Assembly (NCBI GenBank): GCA_024234215.1
Contig: JACKOQ010000003.1
Coordinates: 186,001 to 250,000, forward strand
Source: Pseudomonadales bacterium
GTDB taxonomy: Bacteria > Pseudomonadota > Gammaproteobacteria > Pseudomonadales > UBA5862
DNA length: 64,000 nt
Direction: 5' to 3'
Shown: positions 17,888 to 33,829 of the stretch, one piece after another
How the letters are laid out: each line of letters starts with the position of its first letter
Numbering within the stretch: the stretch's first letter is position 1
The notes under the pieces: model-generated
The model's database searches: none
What the model saw: the letters and a program-made list of their open reading frames with translations, nothing else
What the model was told of the DNA's origin: nothing
Program-made: the position numbers and the translations under genes

Positions 17888-19426
17888 ATGAGCCAGAACT
17901 CAGAAGCCGTACTTGACCATTTCAACCTGTTCCGTGGCCCGGAATACAAGGAGATGTTCAAGAACAAGAAGCAGAACTTCGAGAACCCCCATCCGGATGA
18001 AAGGATCGATGGGGTGATCGAATGGACCAAGACCTGGGAATACCGCGAAAAGAACTTTGCCCGCGAGGCCCTCACCGTCAACCCGGCCAAGGCCTGCCAG
18101 CCACTCGGCGCGGTGTTCGTTGCGGTCGGCTTCGAGGGCACGCTGCCGTTCGTGCATGGCTCGCAGGGCTGCGTCGCCTACTACCGCAGCCACTTCAGCC
18201 GCCACTTCAAGGAGCCGAGCTCCTGCGTCTCCTCCAGCATGACCGAAGATGCGGCGGTGTTCGGCGGCCTCAACAACATGATCGAAGGCCTGGCCAACGC
18301 CTACAACCTCTACCAGCCGAAGATGATCGCCGTCTCCACCACCTGCATGGCCGAGGTGATTGGCGATGACCTCAACGGCTTCATCCAGAACGCCAAGGAG
18401 AAGGGCTCGGTACCGATGGATTTCGACGTGCCCTACGCCCACACCCCAGCCTTCGTCGGCAGCCACATCACCGGCTACGACAATGCGCTGAAGGGCGTTC
18501 TGCAGCACTTCTGGGACGGCAAACCTCGCGCCGCCAACGAAAAAATCAACTTCGTCGGTGGCTTCGACGGCTACACCGTCGGCAACCAGCGGGAGATTCG
18601 CCGCATCTTCGATCTGATGGGCATCGACTACACGATGCTCTGCGACCCCTCCGACGTCTGGGACACCCCCACCGACGGCCAATTCCGCATGTATGACGGC
18701 GGCACCACGCTGGCCGACACCGCTGCGGCGCTGAATGCCAGGGCCACCCTGTCGATGCAGGAATTCTGCACCCCGAAAACCCTCGAATACTGTGCCGAAC
18801 AGGGACAGGAGGTGACCGCCTTCAACCACCCGGTGGGGGTGGCCGCCACCGACCGCTTTCTGATGGAGCTCTCCCGACTCACCGGCAAACCGATTCCGGA
18901 AGCACTGGCGAAGGAGCGCGGCCGGCTGGTCGATGCCATCGCCGACTCCACCGCCCACCTGCATGGCAAGAAGTTCGCACTCTATGGCGATCCCGACCTC
19001 TGCCTGGGGCTGACCGGCTTTCTGCTGGAGCTGGGCGCCGAGCCGCTGCATGTACTCTCGACCAACGGCGGCAAGGAGTGGCTGGAGCGGATGCAGACGC
19101 TGTTCGACGGCTCGCCCTTCGGCAAAGGCTGCCACGCCTACGCCGGCAAGGACCTGTGGCACATGCGCTCGCTGCTGTTCACCGAGCCGGTCGACTTCCT
19201 GATCGGCAACACCTACGGCAAGTACCTGGAGCGCGACACCGGCACCCCGCTGATCCGCATCGGCTTCCCGATATTCGACCGCCACCACCACCACCGCTAC
19301 CCGGTATGGGGCTACCAGGGTGGGCTGAACGTGCTGGTGCGAATTCTCGACAAGGTCTTTGACGAAATGGACAAGAACACCAACATTCCAGCCAAGAGCG
19401 ACTACAGCTACGACATCATTCGCTGA
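17888..19426 (+). CDS. nifK: Nitrogenase molybdenum-iron protein beta chain NifK
   Basis: The beta subunit of dinitrogenase; it completes the P-cluster. The 512 residues include cysteines in AKACQPLGAV, GSQGCVAYY and STTCMAEVIGDD, and the serine-rich EPSSCVSSSMTED characteristic of NifK. The N-terminal extension of about 60 residues matches the long, Azotobacter-like NifK form. ATG 17888 follows AGGAG. Last gene of the operon, closed by the terminator at 19447-19484. Confidence 0.99.
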   Translation: MSQNSEAVLDHFNLFRGPEYKEMFKNKKQNFENPHPDERIDGVIEWTKTWEYREKNFAREALTVNPAKACQPLGAVFVAVGFEGTLPFVHGSQGCVAYYRSHFSRHFKEPSSCVSSSMTEDAAVFGGLNNMIEGLANAYNLYQPKMIAVSTTCMAEVIGDDLNGFIQNAKEKGSVPMDFDVPYAHTPAFVGSHITGYDNALKGVLQHFWDGKPRAANEKINFVGGFDGYTVGNQREIRRIFDLMGIDYTMLCDPSDVWDTPTDGQFRMYDGGTTLADTAAALNARATLSMQEFCTPKTLEYCAEQGQEVTAFNHPVGVAATDRFLMELSRLTGKPIPEALAKERGRLVDAIADSTAHLHGKKFALYGDPDLCLGLTGFLLELGAEPLHVLSTNGGKEWLERMQTLFDGSPFGKGCHAYAGKDLWHMRSLLFTEPVDFLIGNTYGKYLERDTGTPLIRIGFPIFDRHHHHRYPVWGYQGGLNVLVRILDKVFDEMDKNTNIPAKSDYSYDIIR

Positions 19427-19446
19427 TCGTCGCGCCGAGCGCAACG

Positions 19447-19484
19447 CCGGCCGCGGGAATGCCCTTCCCGCGGCCGGTTTTTTT
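19447..19484 (+). terminator. Rho-independent terminator of nifHDK
   Basis: A 13-bp perfect stem (CCGGCCGCGGGAA / TTCCCGCGGCCGG) with a 5-nt loop is followed by seven T. It lies 21 nt after the nifK stop and separates nifHDK from the inserted island. Confidence 0.93.
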
Positions 19485-19609
19485 GGGGGAATGGGTTTTG
19501 AACCGGCTGCACAGCCAACGAGCGCCGATGCCACCGTTGAGAGGCGGCGCAGCAAAACCCGCGCCTCGGCGCGAAAGCGGACGAGATCGGTGCCGGCCGT
19601 TAAAGCAGA

Positions 19610-19837
19610 CTAGCCGCGCGGTTTCTCTGAACTGGAGTAATGGCTGAAATGCCCCTCGCGCGCCGCCTGGCGACGGGCGCTGGCAATGATCTCCCTGGAT
19701 TTGCCCGGTGCGGCTGGCGCGGACAGCATTTTTACAAGGTGCTGCCCGCCACAGTGCGGGCACAGCGGCGGGTCACTGCGCACCAGCAATTCAAAGGTCT
19801 GGCCACAGCTCTCGCAGCGGAAGTCGAAGATGGGCAT
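19610..19837 (-). CDS. FmdB/PSPC-type zinc-ribbon protein
   Basis: A 75-residue protein beginning MPIFDFRCESCGQTFE and with a second pair in PPLCPHCGG, so a four-cysteine zinc ribbon occupies residues 8-30. This is the FmdB regulatory-protein family, of uncertain role and often near amide- or sulfur-metabolism genes. The basic C-terminal tail is typical. The frame stays open far upstream across hsdR, but the homology and the ATG at 19837 set the start. It lies on the minus strand between the nifK terminator and the restriction operon, at the island boundary. Confidence 0.8.
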   Translation of the reverse strand: MPIFDFRCESCGQTFELLVRSDPPLCPHCGGQHLVKMLSAPAAPGKSREIIASARRQAAREGHFSHYSSSEKPRG

Positions 19838-20172
19838 GGCATCGCCACTCGCAACGCCGGCACGGCGCCGGCTTCTGGTGCAGTGCAAGAACGATACCTG
19901 CTCCCAATCGATTGATTTGCATGGGCTGACGGTTGTCGAATCAGCGGCGGATGTCGTGTTTGTCCGCTTCCGGACAGGGGTGATCGCGTGAGTTGGGCGC
20001 ACAGTAGGGATCAATCCCTTCCTGGTCGGAGGCATGTCCCGCTTGCCGGAGTTGCGGGCGGAGCAGTGGCACGCCGCACAATGCCGGCGCCGCGTCCGGT
20101 GATATGGAAAGGCGCGCGCGACGGCATCGAGCCAGCGCATCCTGATCCTGGGCGGGTGTTCTCGGGGTCGGC
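19838..20172. other. Gap between fmdB and hsdR, no gene recognised
   Basis: In 335 nt, frames on both strands are open only because of high GC, and none resembles a known family. No tRNA or transposase remnant is seen. The hsdR transcript must end here, but no hairpin-plus-T terminator is obvious. This is the likely left junction of the island. Confidence 0.5.
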
Positions 20173-24329
<4,157 letters not shown>

Positions 24330-24396
24330 CCAGGAATTCCTCGTCGCGCAAGCCGCCCGTCGCTGCGGTTCCGAGCAGTGGACCCGATGAACGTGC

Positions 24397-25584
24397 TCAC
24401 GGCCCCACCCAATGCGCCACGTCGCGAACCAGAAACTCGTCCACGGGTATGCCGTCGCCGCCGACCAGCAGCTTGCGCTGCGGTTTGAAGGCGGCGGCGA
24501 ACGCCGCCATGCCCGGCAGGGCTTCCGCGGCACGGCCGCTTTTCACCTCGATGGCGGTCAGCCTTCGCCCGGCGCGCACCACGAAATCCACCTCTCGGTT
24601 GCGCTCGCGCCAGTAAAACAACTCACACCCGCCGGCCGCCGCGGCGTTGGCCAGATGCGCGCCGACGGCGGACTCCACCAGCCGCCCCCAATACTCGCGG
24701 TCGGCGCGCGCTTCGTCGAAGGTGTAACCGGCCAGCGCCGACAGCAGCGCGGTGTCGAGCACCTGCAACTTCGGGCTCGACGCGCGCATGCGCACCGCCG
24801 CGCCCGCGAACTTGGGCAGCCCGGCCAGCATGCCCGCGCCCGCCAGCAGATCGAGGTAATGCGCGAGCGTCGTCGTATTACCCGCGTCCTGAAGCTGGCC
24901 GACCATCTTGGTGTAGGAAAGAATCTGCCCGGAGTAGCGGCAGCCGAGTTCGAACAGGCGGCGCAGCAGCGCCGGCTTGTCCACGCGGCTGAGCAGCAAT
25001 ACGTCGCGCGCGAGCGTGGTCTCGATCAGCGCGTCACGCACGTAACGCACCCAGCGCCCATGATCCTCCGCCAGCGCCGCCGCGCCCGGATAACCGCCGT
25101 AGAAGATGCTCTGCTCCACCGTCCAGCCGAACGCCGTGCGCATCTCCGCCGCCGACCAGTGCGGCAGGTACAGCACCTCGAAGCGCCCCGCGAGGCTCTC
25201 GGACAGACCGCGCTGGATCAGCAGCGGCGCCGAACCCAGCACCACCACCTTGAGCGGCCGCCGCTTGCGGGTGTCCTCGTCCCACAGCCGCTTCACGGCC
25301 TCAGACCAGCCGCCGATCTTCTGCACCTCGTCGAGCACCAGCACGGCGCCGTCCGCATCCGCCATCAGCCGCGCCGCTTCCCACTGCTGCGCGATCCACT
25401 CCGCCCCGCGCAACGTCGGCTCGTCGGCACTGGCGAATTGCACCGGCAGCCGCACCTGCTCGACCACCTGCTGCACCAGCGTGGTCTTGCCCACCTGACG
25501 CGGCCCGGCGACCACCTGGACGAAGCGGCGCGGCTCCGCGAGGCGGCGAGCGAGGACGGCGGCTTGCGGGCGCTGATAGGTCAT
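24397..25584 (-). CDS. AAA+ ATPase with DUF4143 C-terminal domain
   Basis: A 395-residue ATPase of the AAA_14/DUF4143 type. Walker A is AGPRQVGKTT (about residue 27), Walker B AVLVLDEVQKI (about 80-90) and sensor-like VVLGSAPLL. The DUF4143 half ends in a PD-(D/E)XK-like core (EVDFVVRAGRRLTAIEVKSGR, about residues 332-352) with the usual Asp and Glu-x-Lys. The family is widespread and mobile, with unknown function. It lies between the rhuM 5'-end remnant (gap 6 nt) and the full rhuM gene (gap 67 nt), apparently cargo inserted into the restriction operon. Confidence 0.85.
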   Translation of the reverse strand: MTYQRPQAAVLARRLAEPRRFVQVVAGPRQVGKTTLVQQVVEQVRLPVQFASADEPTLRGAEWIAQQWEAARLMADADGAVLVLDEVQKIGGWSEAVKRLWDEDTRKRRPLKVVVLGSAPLLIQRGLSESLAGRFEVLYLPHWSAAEMRTAFGWTVEQSIFYGGYPGAAALAEDHGRWVRYVRDALIETTLARDVLLLSRVDKPALLRRLFELGCRYSGQILSYTKMVGQLQDAGNTTTLAHYLDLLAGAGMLAGLPKFAGAAVRMRASSPKLQVLDTALLSALAGYTFDEARADREYWGRLVESAVGAHLANAAAAGGCELFYWRERNREVDFVVRAGRRLTAIEVKSGRAAEALPGMAAFAAAFKPQRKLLVGGDGIPVDEFLVRDVAHWVGP

Positions 25585-25590
25585 TACAAA

Positions 25591-25731
25591 TTACTCAATA
25601 TTTCGTGCAATATTACTCATGATGCCGGGTATGTCCAGGTTCGCTGCCCACCGCACATCCATCCCAGCCGAGTCGTCGGCCGCTTCGTAGACCAACACCT
25701 CGCCACCGGGGACTGCGCCAAGCGTGTTCAT
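25591..25731 (-). pseudogene. Truncated copy of the rhuM 5' end
   Basis: An open frame of 46 codons starts at ATG 25731, overlapping the reverse transcriptase stop by 4 nt (ATGA). Its first 26 residues (PGGEVLVYEAADDSAGMDV) copy the start of the RhuM-like protein at 24329; the rest is unrelated and stops just before the ATPase gene. It is best read as the stump of the original rhuM start, separated from the gene when the ATPase arrived. It may still be translated and keep coupling between RT and ATPase. Confidence 0.75.
25652..25731 (-). repeat. Direct repeat copy B: 5' end of rhuM
   Basis: This 80-nt segment matches 24250-24329 at about 63 of 80 positions by eye, in the same orientation, 1.4 kb away. 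It is the upstream end of the segment that contains the DUF4143 ATPase. Confidence 0.8.
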
Positions 25732-27268
25732 GAGTAGTATCCCTCCGTAACCTTGGAGAGAAACAGCTCCACTTCGCTCAACGGGATAACGGGAGAAAGT
25801 CCATCACGCATTGAAATGTCCACGATCTTGGTTGCGTCTATGGCCGCCTTTAACTCTGCGGACGAAATCCAGTCATTGTTCCAAAGTCGATCGGCAGTAC
25901 CAGCCACGACTTTGCAGATCGTTTCTGCGTAGTCAATGCTTTTATCAATCGGCAATGTCATCCTCTGTAGCCAGATTTGCATGTGTCCTGTATTGGGTAT
26001 TTGATCGAATTTTTTTCTAATACGATCAGCAATGGAAAGCCTGTCATTGTCGCTTTCAACAAAGCTAAACAGCTTGCTGATAATCGCTGTGCATATGGCG
26101 TATGTCCTTGGGTTGCAGTACGCAATATCGGCCACTATAGCGATCAGAGGCATGGGATTTTCTATGATTGATGAAATTCTGGAAATCCGCTTGTGATAAG
26201 CATTCAGTGCAATTACAAGACTTCCCGCGTTGGGGAAGTTGGAAGCATGATCATGAATAACCAGAAGATGCTTCTGGAGACTTTTGTCAGACTGCTTTCT
26301 CGCCATCCATGCCCGCTTGTCGCTCTTGATCGAGGAACGCACAATGCCATTGCTGGACTTGGTTTTTGTTGCGCTAAGCTTTAATCCTAGCCCCGTCGTC
26401 GTTTCGGTGATCAATTTCACGATCGCATCACCGACCTGTGGGCTGTTGACGAAAACACGATAGTCATCTCGGTAGCGCAATATCTGGAAATCCGAAAATC
26501 CCTTGCTATCAAGGCGCTCGGACAACTCAAGGTCCGCCAGGCCGAGCACCATCTCAGCAATCAAATCCATCAGAACCGATCCCTGTGGAATTCCATTGGT
26601 CTGGCCGTGTCTCATGTCCTGGATGTGCCAATCAATCACATTTCCGATTAATCGAGGATTATTTCTATTTTCCCTTTTTTTCGCCTCAAGCTTCGTATGC
26701 AGCGCCCATGCAATTGAGTGAGTGTATATTGCGCCATAACAGTCCGTGATATCGGTTTCAATCAAGTAGTCGTAGTCAAGTGACAGTTCTACGGATCGTT
26801 GCTCGACCTCGTGCCACCAGTGCGAAACCTGTTCCGCGCGATCCTTTTCCTTGGAGGACGACACTATGGGGAAGCTCAGGCACCGAATCCTGGTATCGGC
26901 CGAGAACTGATTGAAACGATCGAGAATCAATTTCCAATTACATTCCTCGGTAATTGCGTTAACCAGCGACACGTATAAGGCGGGATGAATCAGCTGGAAT
27001 GGACGCCATGAGTATTTGCCGTCCTTGTTATGAAGAATGGTGTAATTGACGTCATCATAATCTCGCGGGCTGGAAAGCCTCTGATCCGATAGTTTGTGTC
27101 CCTCAAGCACCCGATGAACATCGCTGATCAACTCCCCAAAAGCGATATACGGAGGTAGATCGAGGGAGCAATAGCTTTCTGGCTTTAGCAGAAATTTACG
27201 TGCTTCCTCGTGCCCTAGATCGCGAATGGATTGCCTGCTGGAATCCCCAGGCGGATTGGCGTGTGCCT

Positions 27269-27272
<4 letters not shown>
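25728..27272 (-). CDS. Reverse transcriptase of defence-associated (Abi/UG-like) type
   Basis: A 514-residue RNA-directed DNA polymerase. Motif A is LIETDITDCYGAIY (about 170-183), motif B TNGIPQGSVLMD (225-236), motif C the catalytic RYRDDYRVF (266-274) and motif D GLKLSATKTK (296-305). After motif D come about 200 helical residues with no maturase X, HNH or retron-type VTG region, so it is not a group II intron or ordinary retron RT; it resembles the unknown-group/abortive-infection RTs. Start and stop both overlap neighbours by 4 nt (hsdS and the rhuM stump). Its DNA is much richer in A and T than its neighbours, pointing to separate transfer. The exact subgroup cannot be assigned by eye. 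Confidence 0.85.
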
Positions 27273-28484
<1,212 letters not shown>

Positions 28485-28495
<11 letters not shown>

Positions 28496-28592
28496 ACCCA
28501 AGCTCCTGCAAATTGGCGGCCATCGCGGCATCGAGTCGCAAAGCCTCGGCCTGCTGCTCGCGCAGCGTTACCGCGCCTGCCGCCTCGCTCAT
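28485..28592 (-). pseudogene. Duplicate of the hsdM C-terminal end (35 codons)
   Basis: An open frame from ATG 28592, overlapping the fic stop by 4 nt, to a stop at 28485 encodes 35 residues. LREQQAEALRLDAA and AANLQELG are shared with the HsdM C-terminus. It sits exactly where hsdM would have preceded hsdS before fic was inserted, so it is the left-behind tail of the original junction or a repair duplicate. It may be translated as a coupling micro-ORF between fic and hsdS. Confidence 0.75.
28501..28568 (-). repeat. Direct repeat copy B: hsdM 3' end
   Basis: These 68 nt match 29848-29915 at about 60 of 68 positions by eye, same orientation. The 1.35-kb interval between copies holds fic. Confidence 0.8.
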
Positions 28593-29764
28593 GCTGTCTC
28601 CTCCCCCGTCTCCTCGAACAACCGCAGATAGGGCTCGAACCGAAACCGCCGGTTGCGCGCGTAGCCGGTGATTTCGCGCAAGAGACCGATGCCTTCGAGC
28701 CGGTTCACGATCTGGTTGGCGCCGGCTGGCGTGAGGCCGAGCCAATCGCGCACGACGGCGACAGAGACGATGGGATGGTCGAAGAGGCGATCCATCACCC
28801 GCTGGCCGTTGGCGGCGGCGCGCCCGAGGTGTTCGGTGATGCGGGCGCGGTAGTCCTCGCGCATGCGCAGGATGGCGGCGGCGGTGTGGGTGGCCTGCCG
28901 GCTGACTTCGATGACCCCTTCGAGAAAGAAGGCGAGCCAGCCCTCCCAGTCCCCGCTGTCGCGCACGGCTTGCAGCCGTTCGTAGTATTCGCTGCGGTGT
29001 TGCTTGAAGTAGTGGGAGAGAAAGAGCACGGGTTTCGTGAGCAACCGTTTTTCGGTGAGCAGGAAGGCGATCAGCAAGCGGCCGACGCGGCCATTGCCGT
29101 CGAGAAAGGGGTGGATGGTCTCGAACTGGACGTGGGCCAAGCCCACCTGCACCAGCGGCGGCAGCCCACCGTCGTGCAGGAAGCGCTCCAAATCTGCCAG
29201 CGTCTGCGGCACCTCATGGGGCGGCGGCGGCACGAAGGTGGCGGTAGCCGGCGTGCAGCCGGCGGGGCCGATCCAGTTCTGGCTGGTGCGCAGATCGCCG
29301 GGCGTGAGGCGTCCGCCGCGCACGCCACGCATCAGCTCGGCATGGATTTCGCGGATCAGGCGCACGGAGACGGGCAGGTCAGCCAGTCGCGCCAGGCCGT
29401 GGTTCATCGCCCGCACGTAATTGGCGACCTCGGCGACGTCCTTGGGCGTGTCTGGATCGAACAGTTGCGCCTCCGCTGCCAGCAGGTTTTGCAACGAAGA
29501 CTGGGTGCCCTCGATCTGGCTGGAGAGCACGGCCTCCTTGCGCACGTACATGAACACGAAGAGGTCTGGGTTGGGCAGTGTGAGCACCGCGCCATCGAGG
29601 CGGCCCAAGGCGTAGTCGGCAGCGGAGAGTTTGTCGCGCAAAGTCCCTGTGAGGTCGAGCGGCGGGTCGGGCGGCAGCGGCGCCGGGATGAAGGCGCGGT
29701 AGCCCGTGGGCTGGCGGATGTACCGCCCGGCGCGAGCAGCCATGTTTTCACTTGCGTTGTTCAC
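28589..29764 (-). CDS. Fic family protein (AMP-transferase type)
   Basis: A 391-residue protein with the complete Fic core HPFLDGNGRVGR (about residue 215), which transfers AMP or another nucleotide moiety to a protein hydroxyl. An upstream SSQIEGTQSS (about residues 80-90) is the inhibitory (S/T)xxxE(G/N) helix, so it is a class II, self-inhibited Fic protein. The C-terminus (about 320-380) looks like a winged helix. GTG 29764 or ATG 29743 could be the start; neither has a strong ribosome site. It is flanked by the hsdM end and a duplicate of that end, so it appears to be inserted cargo. Confidence 0.88.
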   Translation of the reverse strand: MNNASENMAARAGRYIRQPTGYRAFIPAPLPPDPPLDLTGTLRDKLSAADYALGRLDGAVLTLPNPDLFVFMYVRKEAVLSSQIEGTQSSLQNLLAAEAQLFDPDTPKDVAEVANYVRAMNHGLARLADLPVSVRLIREIHAELMRGVRGGRLTPGDLRTSQNWIGPAGCTPATATFVPPPPHEVPQTLADLERFLHDGGLPPLVQVGLAHVQFETIHPFLDGNGRVGRLLIAFLLTEKRLLTKPVLFLSHYFKQHRSEYYERLQAVRDSGDWEGWLAFFLEGVIEVSRQATHTAAAILRMREDYRARITEHLGRAAANGQRVMDRLFDHPIVSVAVVRDWLGLTPAGANQIVNRLEGIGLLREITGYARNRRFRFEPYLRLFEETGEETA

Positions 29765-29825
29765 GGTGACTTACGCGCTCTTTGTTAAACTCTGTGTTTA
29801 TTATGGGAGCGGGAAGAACGCATCG

Positions 29826-31406
<1,581 letters not shown>

Positions 31407-31514
31407 GGCGTGCGTGTTCTCGAAAGATCAGTGTCGCGGGCCTTCATTGTCCCGTTTTGACTCCAGTTCGGAAAGGTCAAGGCCATGCACGCTCCAGCGC
31501 ACGCTGCCGGCATG

Positions 31515-31530
31515 TGGCATGCTTCGTGCC
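31515..31530 (+). promoter_or_regulatory. Possible sigma-54 promoter of the truncated hemoglobin gene
   Basis: TGGCAT-GCTTC-GTGCC keeps the GG/GC spacing but has one -24 and two -12 mismatches, and no TGT-N10-ACA lies upstream. The predicted mRNA start is about 100 nt before the ATG. It is weak and listed only because the gene lies in a nif cluster. Confidence 0.3.
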
Positions 31531-31642
31531 GCCTGCATGGGACAGGCACGCCGATGGCGCGGTGGCGGTGATCCGGCTGCCCGGCATGGATGCGGAGCGT
31601 CCCGGTGCCGGAAGTGAACAGAGACTGAACGGAGGATGAGCC

Positions 31643-32071
31643 ATGACGAATGCCGGAACGGCGGTGTCGATGTACGAGCGCATCGGCGGCGCGCCGACCA
31701 TCGAGCGGCTGGTGGAATCTTTTTACGTGCGCATGGACACACTGCCCGAGGCGCGGACGATCCGCGCCATGCATGCGGCCGATCTCGCGCCGGTGAAGGA
31801 GGTGCTGCGGCGCTATCTGGGCGAGTGGATGGGCGGGCCGAAGCGCTATTCGGCCGAGCGCGGCCATCCGCGGCTGCGCCAGCGCCACCTGGGCTTTCCC
31901 ATCGGCAACGATGAGCGCGACGCCTGGCTGCTGTGCATGCGTGGCGCACTCGATGAAACCGTGGCCGATCGCGAGGCGTGCGAGGAGATTTACCGCCTGT
32001 TCGCCCACTTGGCCGACTGGATGCGCAACCAGGAAGGCAACCCCCACGATGCGGGGATGCAGCGGCCCTGA
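31643..32071 (+). CDS. Group II truncated hemoglobin
   Basis: A 142-residue 2-on-2 globin that binds O2 or NO. The start SMYERIGGAPTIERLVESFYVRM is the trHb A/B helix region. YSAERGHPRLRQRHLGFPIG holds the proximal His (F8) in RHLGFPIG, and DAWLLCMRGALDE is the G helix with its conserved Trp, as in group II. It follows GGAGGATG and stands alone, pointing at nifE, with the restriction operon diverging behind it. Such globins in nif clusters are thought to buffer O2 or remove NO near nitrogenase; that role is inferred here. Confidence 0.88.
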   Translation: MTNAGTAVSMYERIGGAPTIERLVESFYVRMDTLPEARTIRAMHAADLAPVKEVLRRYLGEWMGGPKRYSAERGHPRLRQRHLGFPIGNDERDAWLLCMRGALDETVADREACEEIYRLFAHLADWMRNQEGNPHDAGMQRP

Positions 32072-32174
32072 TCCGCGGACATGAAGGGGCTGCACTGCGC
32101 GCGGAATTGCAGAAGTCCCCGCTTCGACACCGGCTCTCTGTGGCCGATCCGCCATCATCGGTTGATCCGCACTG

Positions 32175-32204
32175 TGCGACAAAGCCCACAGCGCCTTTGT
32201 CGCA
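32175..32204. promoter_or_regulatory. Perfect inverted repeat upstream of nifE
   Basis: TGCGACAAAG and CTTTGTCGCA are exact reverse complements separated by 10 nt. The half-sites TGTCGC/GCGACA are those seen in the NifA sites at 15048 and 44231, but here they point outward rather than enclosing CTTT. This may be a variant NifA-binding arrangement or a stem-loop after the hemoglobin gene. No exact TGT-N10-ACA is present between 32072 and 32299. Confidence 0.5.
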
Positions 32205-32298
32205 AACCCGCCAATTGTCGTGCTGCAGACCCGTTCTGGAAACTCCAACACGACCGATCCTTTTGATAAATCGGTATAAAACGCCAACGTCCTGGCGT

Positions 32299-32314
32299 TG
32301 GCCCGCTTCCTGCT
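32299..32314 (+). promoter_or_regulatory. Sigma-54 promoter of nifE operon
   Basis: TGGCCC-GCTTC-CTGCT has one mismatch in each box and correct spacing. Its -24 box overlaps an inverted repeat (GCCAACG / CGTTGGC, 32283-32302). The inferred mRNA start is about 55 nt before nifE. Confidence 0.7.
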
Positions 32315-32380
32315 GAATCGCTGACAGACCCGCACGGCCGGTGCATCGCATCCGGCCCTGCCTACCCCGGGAGGCCGCGC

Positions 32381-33829
32381 ATGAGCACCCTGTCCAGCAC
32401 CGTCCAGAACGTCTTCAACGAGCCCGGTTGTGGCAAGAACCAGGGCAAGTCGGACAAGGAGCGCAAGAAGGGCTGCACCAAGCAGCTGCAGCCGGGCGCG
32501 GCGGCCGGCGGCTGCGCCTTCGACGGCGCCAAGATCGCGCTGCAGCCGATCACCGATGTCGCCCACCTGGTGCACGGGCCGATCGCCTGCGAGGGCAATT
32601 CCTGGGACAACCGCGGCGCCAAGTCGTCGGGCTCGCTGCTCTACCGCACCGGCTTCACCACCGACATCAACGAGACCGACGTGGTGTTCGGCGGCGAGAA
32701 GCGGCTCTACAAGGCGATCCGCGAGGTGATCGACAAGTACGACCCGCCGGCGGTGTTCGTCTACCAGACCTGCATCCCGGCGCTGACCGGCGATGACATC
32801 GACGCGGTGTGCAAGGCGGCGCGCGAGAAGTTCGGCCGGCCGGTGATTCCGATCAACGCGCCGGGCTTCGTCGGCAGCAAGAACCTCGGCAACAAGCTGG
32901 CCGGCGAGGCGCTGCTGGAGCACGTGATCGGTACCGAGGAACCCGAGGTCACGACGCCCTACGACATCAACATCATCGGCGAGTACAACCTGTCCGGCGA
33001 GCTGTGGCAGGTGAGGCCGCTGCTGGACGAGCTCGGCATCCGCATCCTGGCCTGCATCTCGGGCGATGCCAAATACAGCGAAGTGGCGCAGTCGCACCGG
33101 GCGCGGGCGGCGATGATGGTCTGCTCCAAGGCCATGATCAACGTGACGCGCAAGATGGAGGAGCGCTACGGCATCCCGTTCTTCGAGGGCTCGTTCTACG
33201 GCATCGGCGACATGAGCGAGTCGCTGCGCGAGATCGCGCGCCTGCTGATCGAGCGCGGCGCCGATGCCGAGTTGATGACCCGCACCGAGGCGCTGATCGC
33301 CCGCGAGGAGGCGCGCGCCTGGGCGGCCATCGCGCCCTACAGGGCGTCGCTGGCCGGCAAGCGGGTGCTGCTGGTCACCGGCGGGGTCAAGTCCTGGTCG
33401 GTGGTGGCGGCGCTGCAGGAAATTGGCATGGAGGTGGTCGGCACCTCGACCAAGAAATCCACCGCCGAGGACAAGCAGCGCATCAAGGAGATCATGGGCG
33501 AGGAGGCGCACATGTTCGACGAGCTCTCCCCGCGCGAGATGTTCAGGATCCTGAAGGACGCGCAGGCCGACATCATGCTTTCGGGCGGCCGCTCCCAGTT
33601 CGTGGCGCTGAAAGCCAAGATGCCCTGGATGGACGTGAACCAGGAAAAGCACCACGCCTACGCGGGCTACGTGGGCATGGTGGAGATGGTGCGGCAACTG
33701 CACCTGGCGCTGACCAATCCCATCTGGGGCCAAGTGCGGCAACTTGCTCCCTGGGAAAGCACCACGCTGACGCTCGATTCGCCCGTCGCGGCCGATGCGG
33801 CATCCACCGCGCAGGTGGAGGCGGCCTGA
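32381..33829 (+). CDS. nifE: FeMo-cofactor scaffold NifE
   Basis: NifD homologue that, with NifN, forms the scaffold on which NifB-cofactor is matured with Mo and homocitrate. The 482 residues include GPIACEGNSWDNRGAKSSG (NifE hallmark), conserved Cys in YQTCIPALTGDD and the FeMoco-like Cys region ILACISGDAKYSE. The N-terminus has a basic Cys-containing stretch (GCGKNQGKSDKERKKGCTK). The stop shares one base with nifN (TGATG). Heads a run of eight co-directional genes ending at modD. Confidence 0.98.
   Translation: MSTLSSTVQNVFNEPGCGKNQGKSDKERKKGCTKQLQPGAAAGGCAFDGAKIALQPITDVAHLVHGPIACEGNSWDNRGAKSSGSLLYRTGFTTDINETDVVFGGEKRLYKAIREVIDKYDPPAVFVYQTCIPALTGDDIDAVCKAAREKFGRPVIPINAPGFVGSKNLGNKLAGEALLEHVIGTEEPEVTTPYDINIIGEYNLSGELWQVRPLLDELGIRILACISGDAKYSEVAQSHRARAAMMVCSKAMINVTRKMEERYGIPFFEGSFYGIGDMSESLREIARLLIERGADAELMTRTEALIAREEARAWAAIAPYRASLAGKRVLLVTGGVKSWSVVAALQEIGMEVVGTSTKKSTAEDKQRIKEIMGEEAHMFDELSPREMFRILKDAQADIMLSGGRSQFVALKAKMPWMDVNQEKHHAYAGYVGMVEMVRQLHLALTNPIWGQVRQLAPWESTTLTLDSPVAADAASTAQVEAA

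Noticed and set aside
16159..19555. Long antisense frames (over 500 codons) across nifD and nifK
   Set aside because: nifD and nifK are unmistakable, and the antisense products are Asp/His/Val-rich by codon mirroring.
19838..20172. A gene between fmdB and hsdR
   Set aside because: The open frames have no ribosome site or recognisable family, and composition explains them.
32809..33828. In-frame extension of nifN by 340 codons into nifE
   Set aside because: The extension is out of frame with nifE and lacks NifN homology. The TGATG junction with ATG 33829 gives the normal NifN N-terminus.
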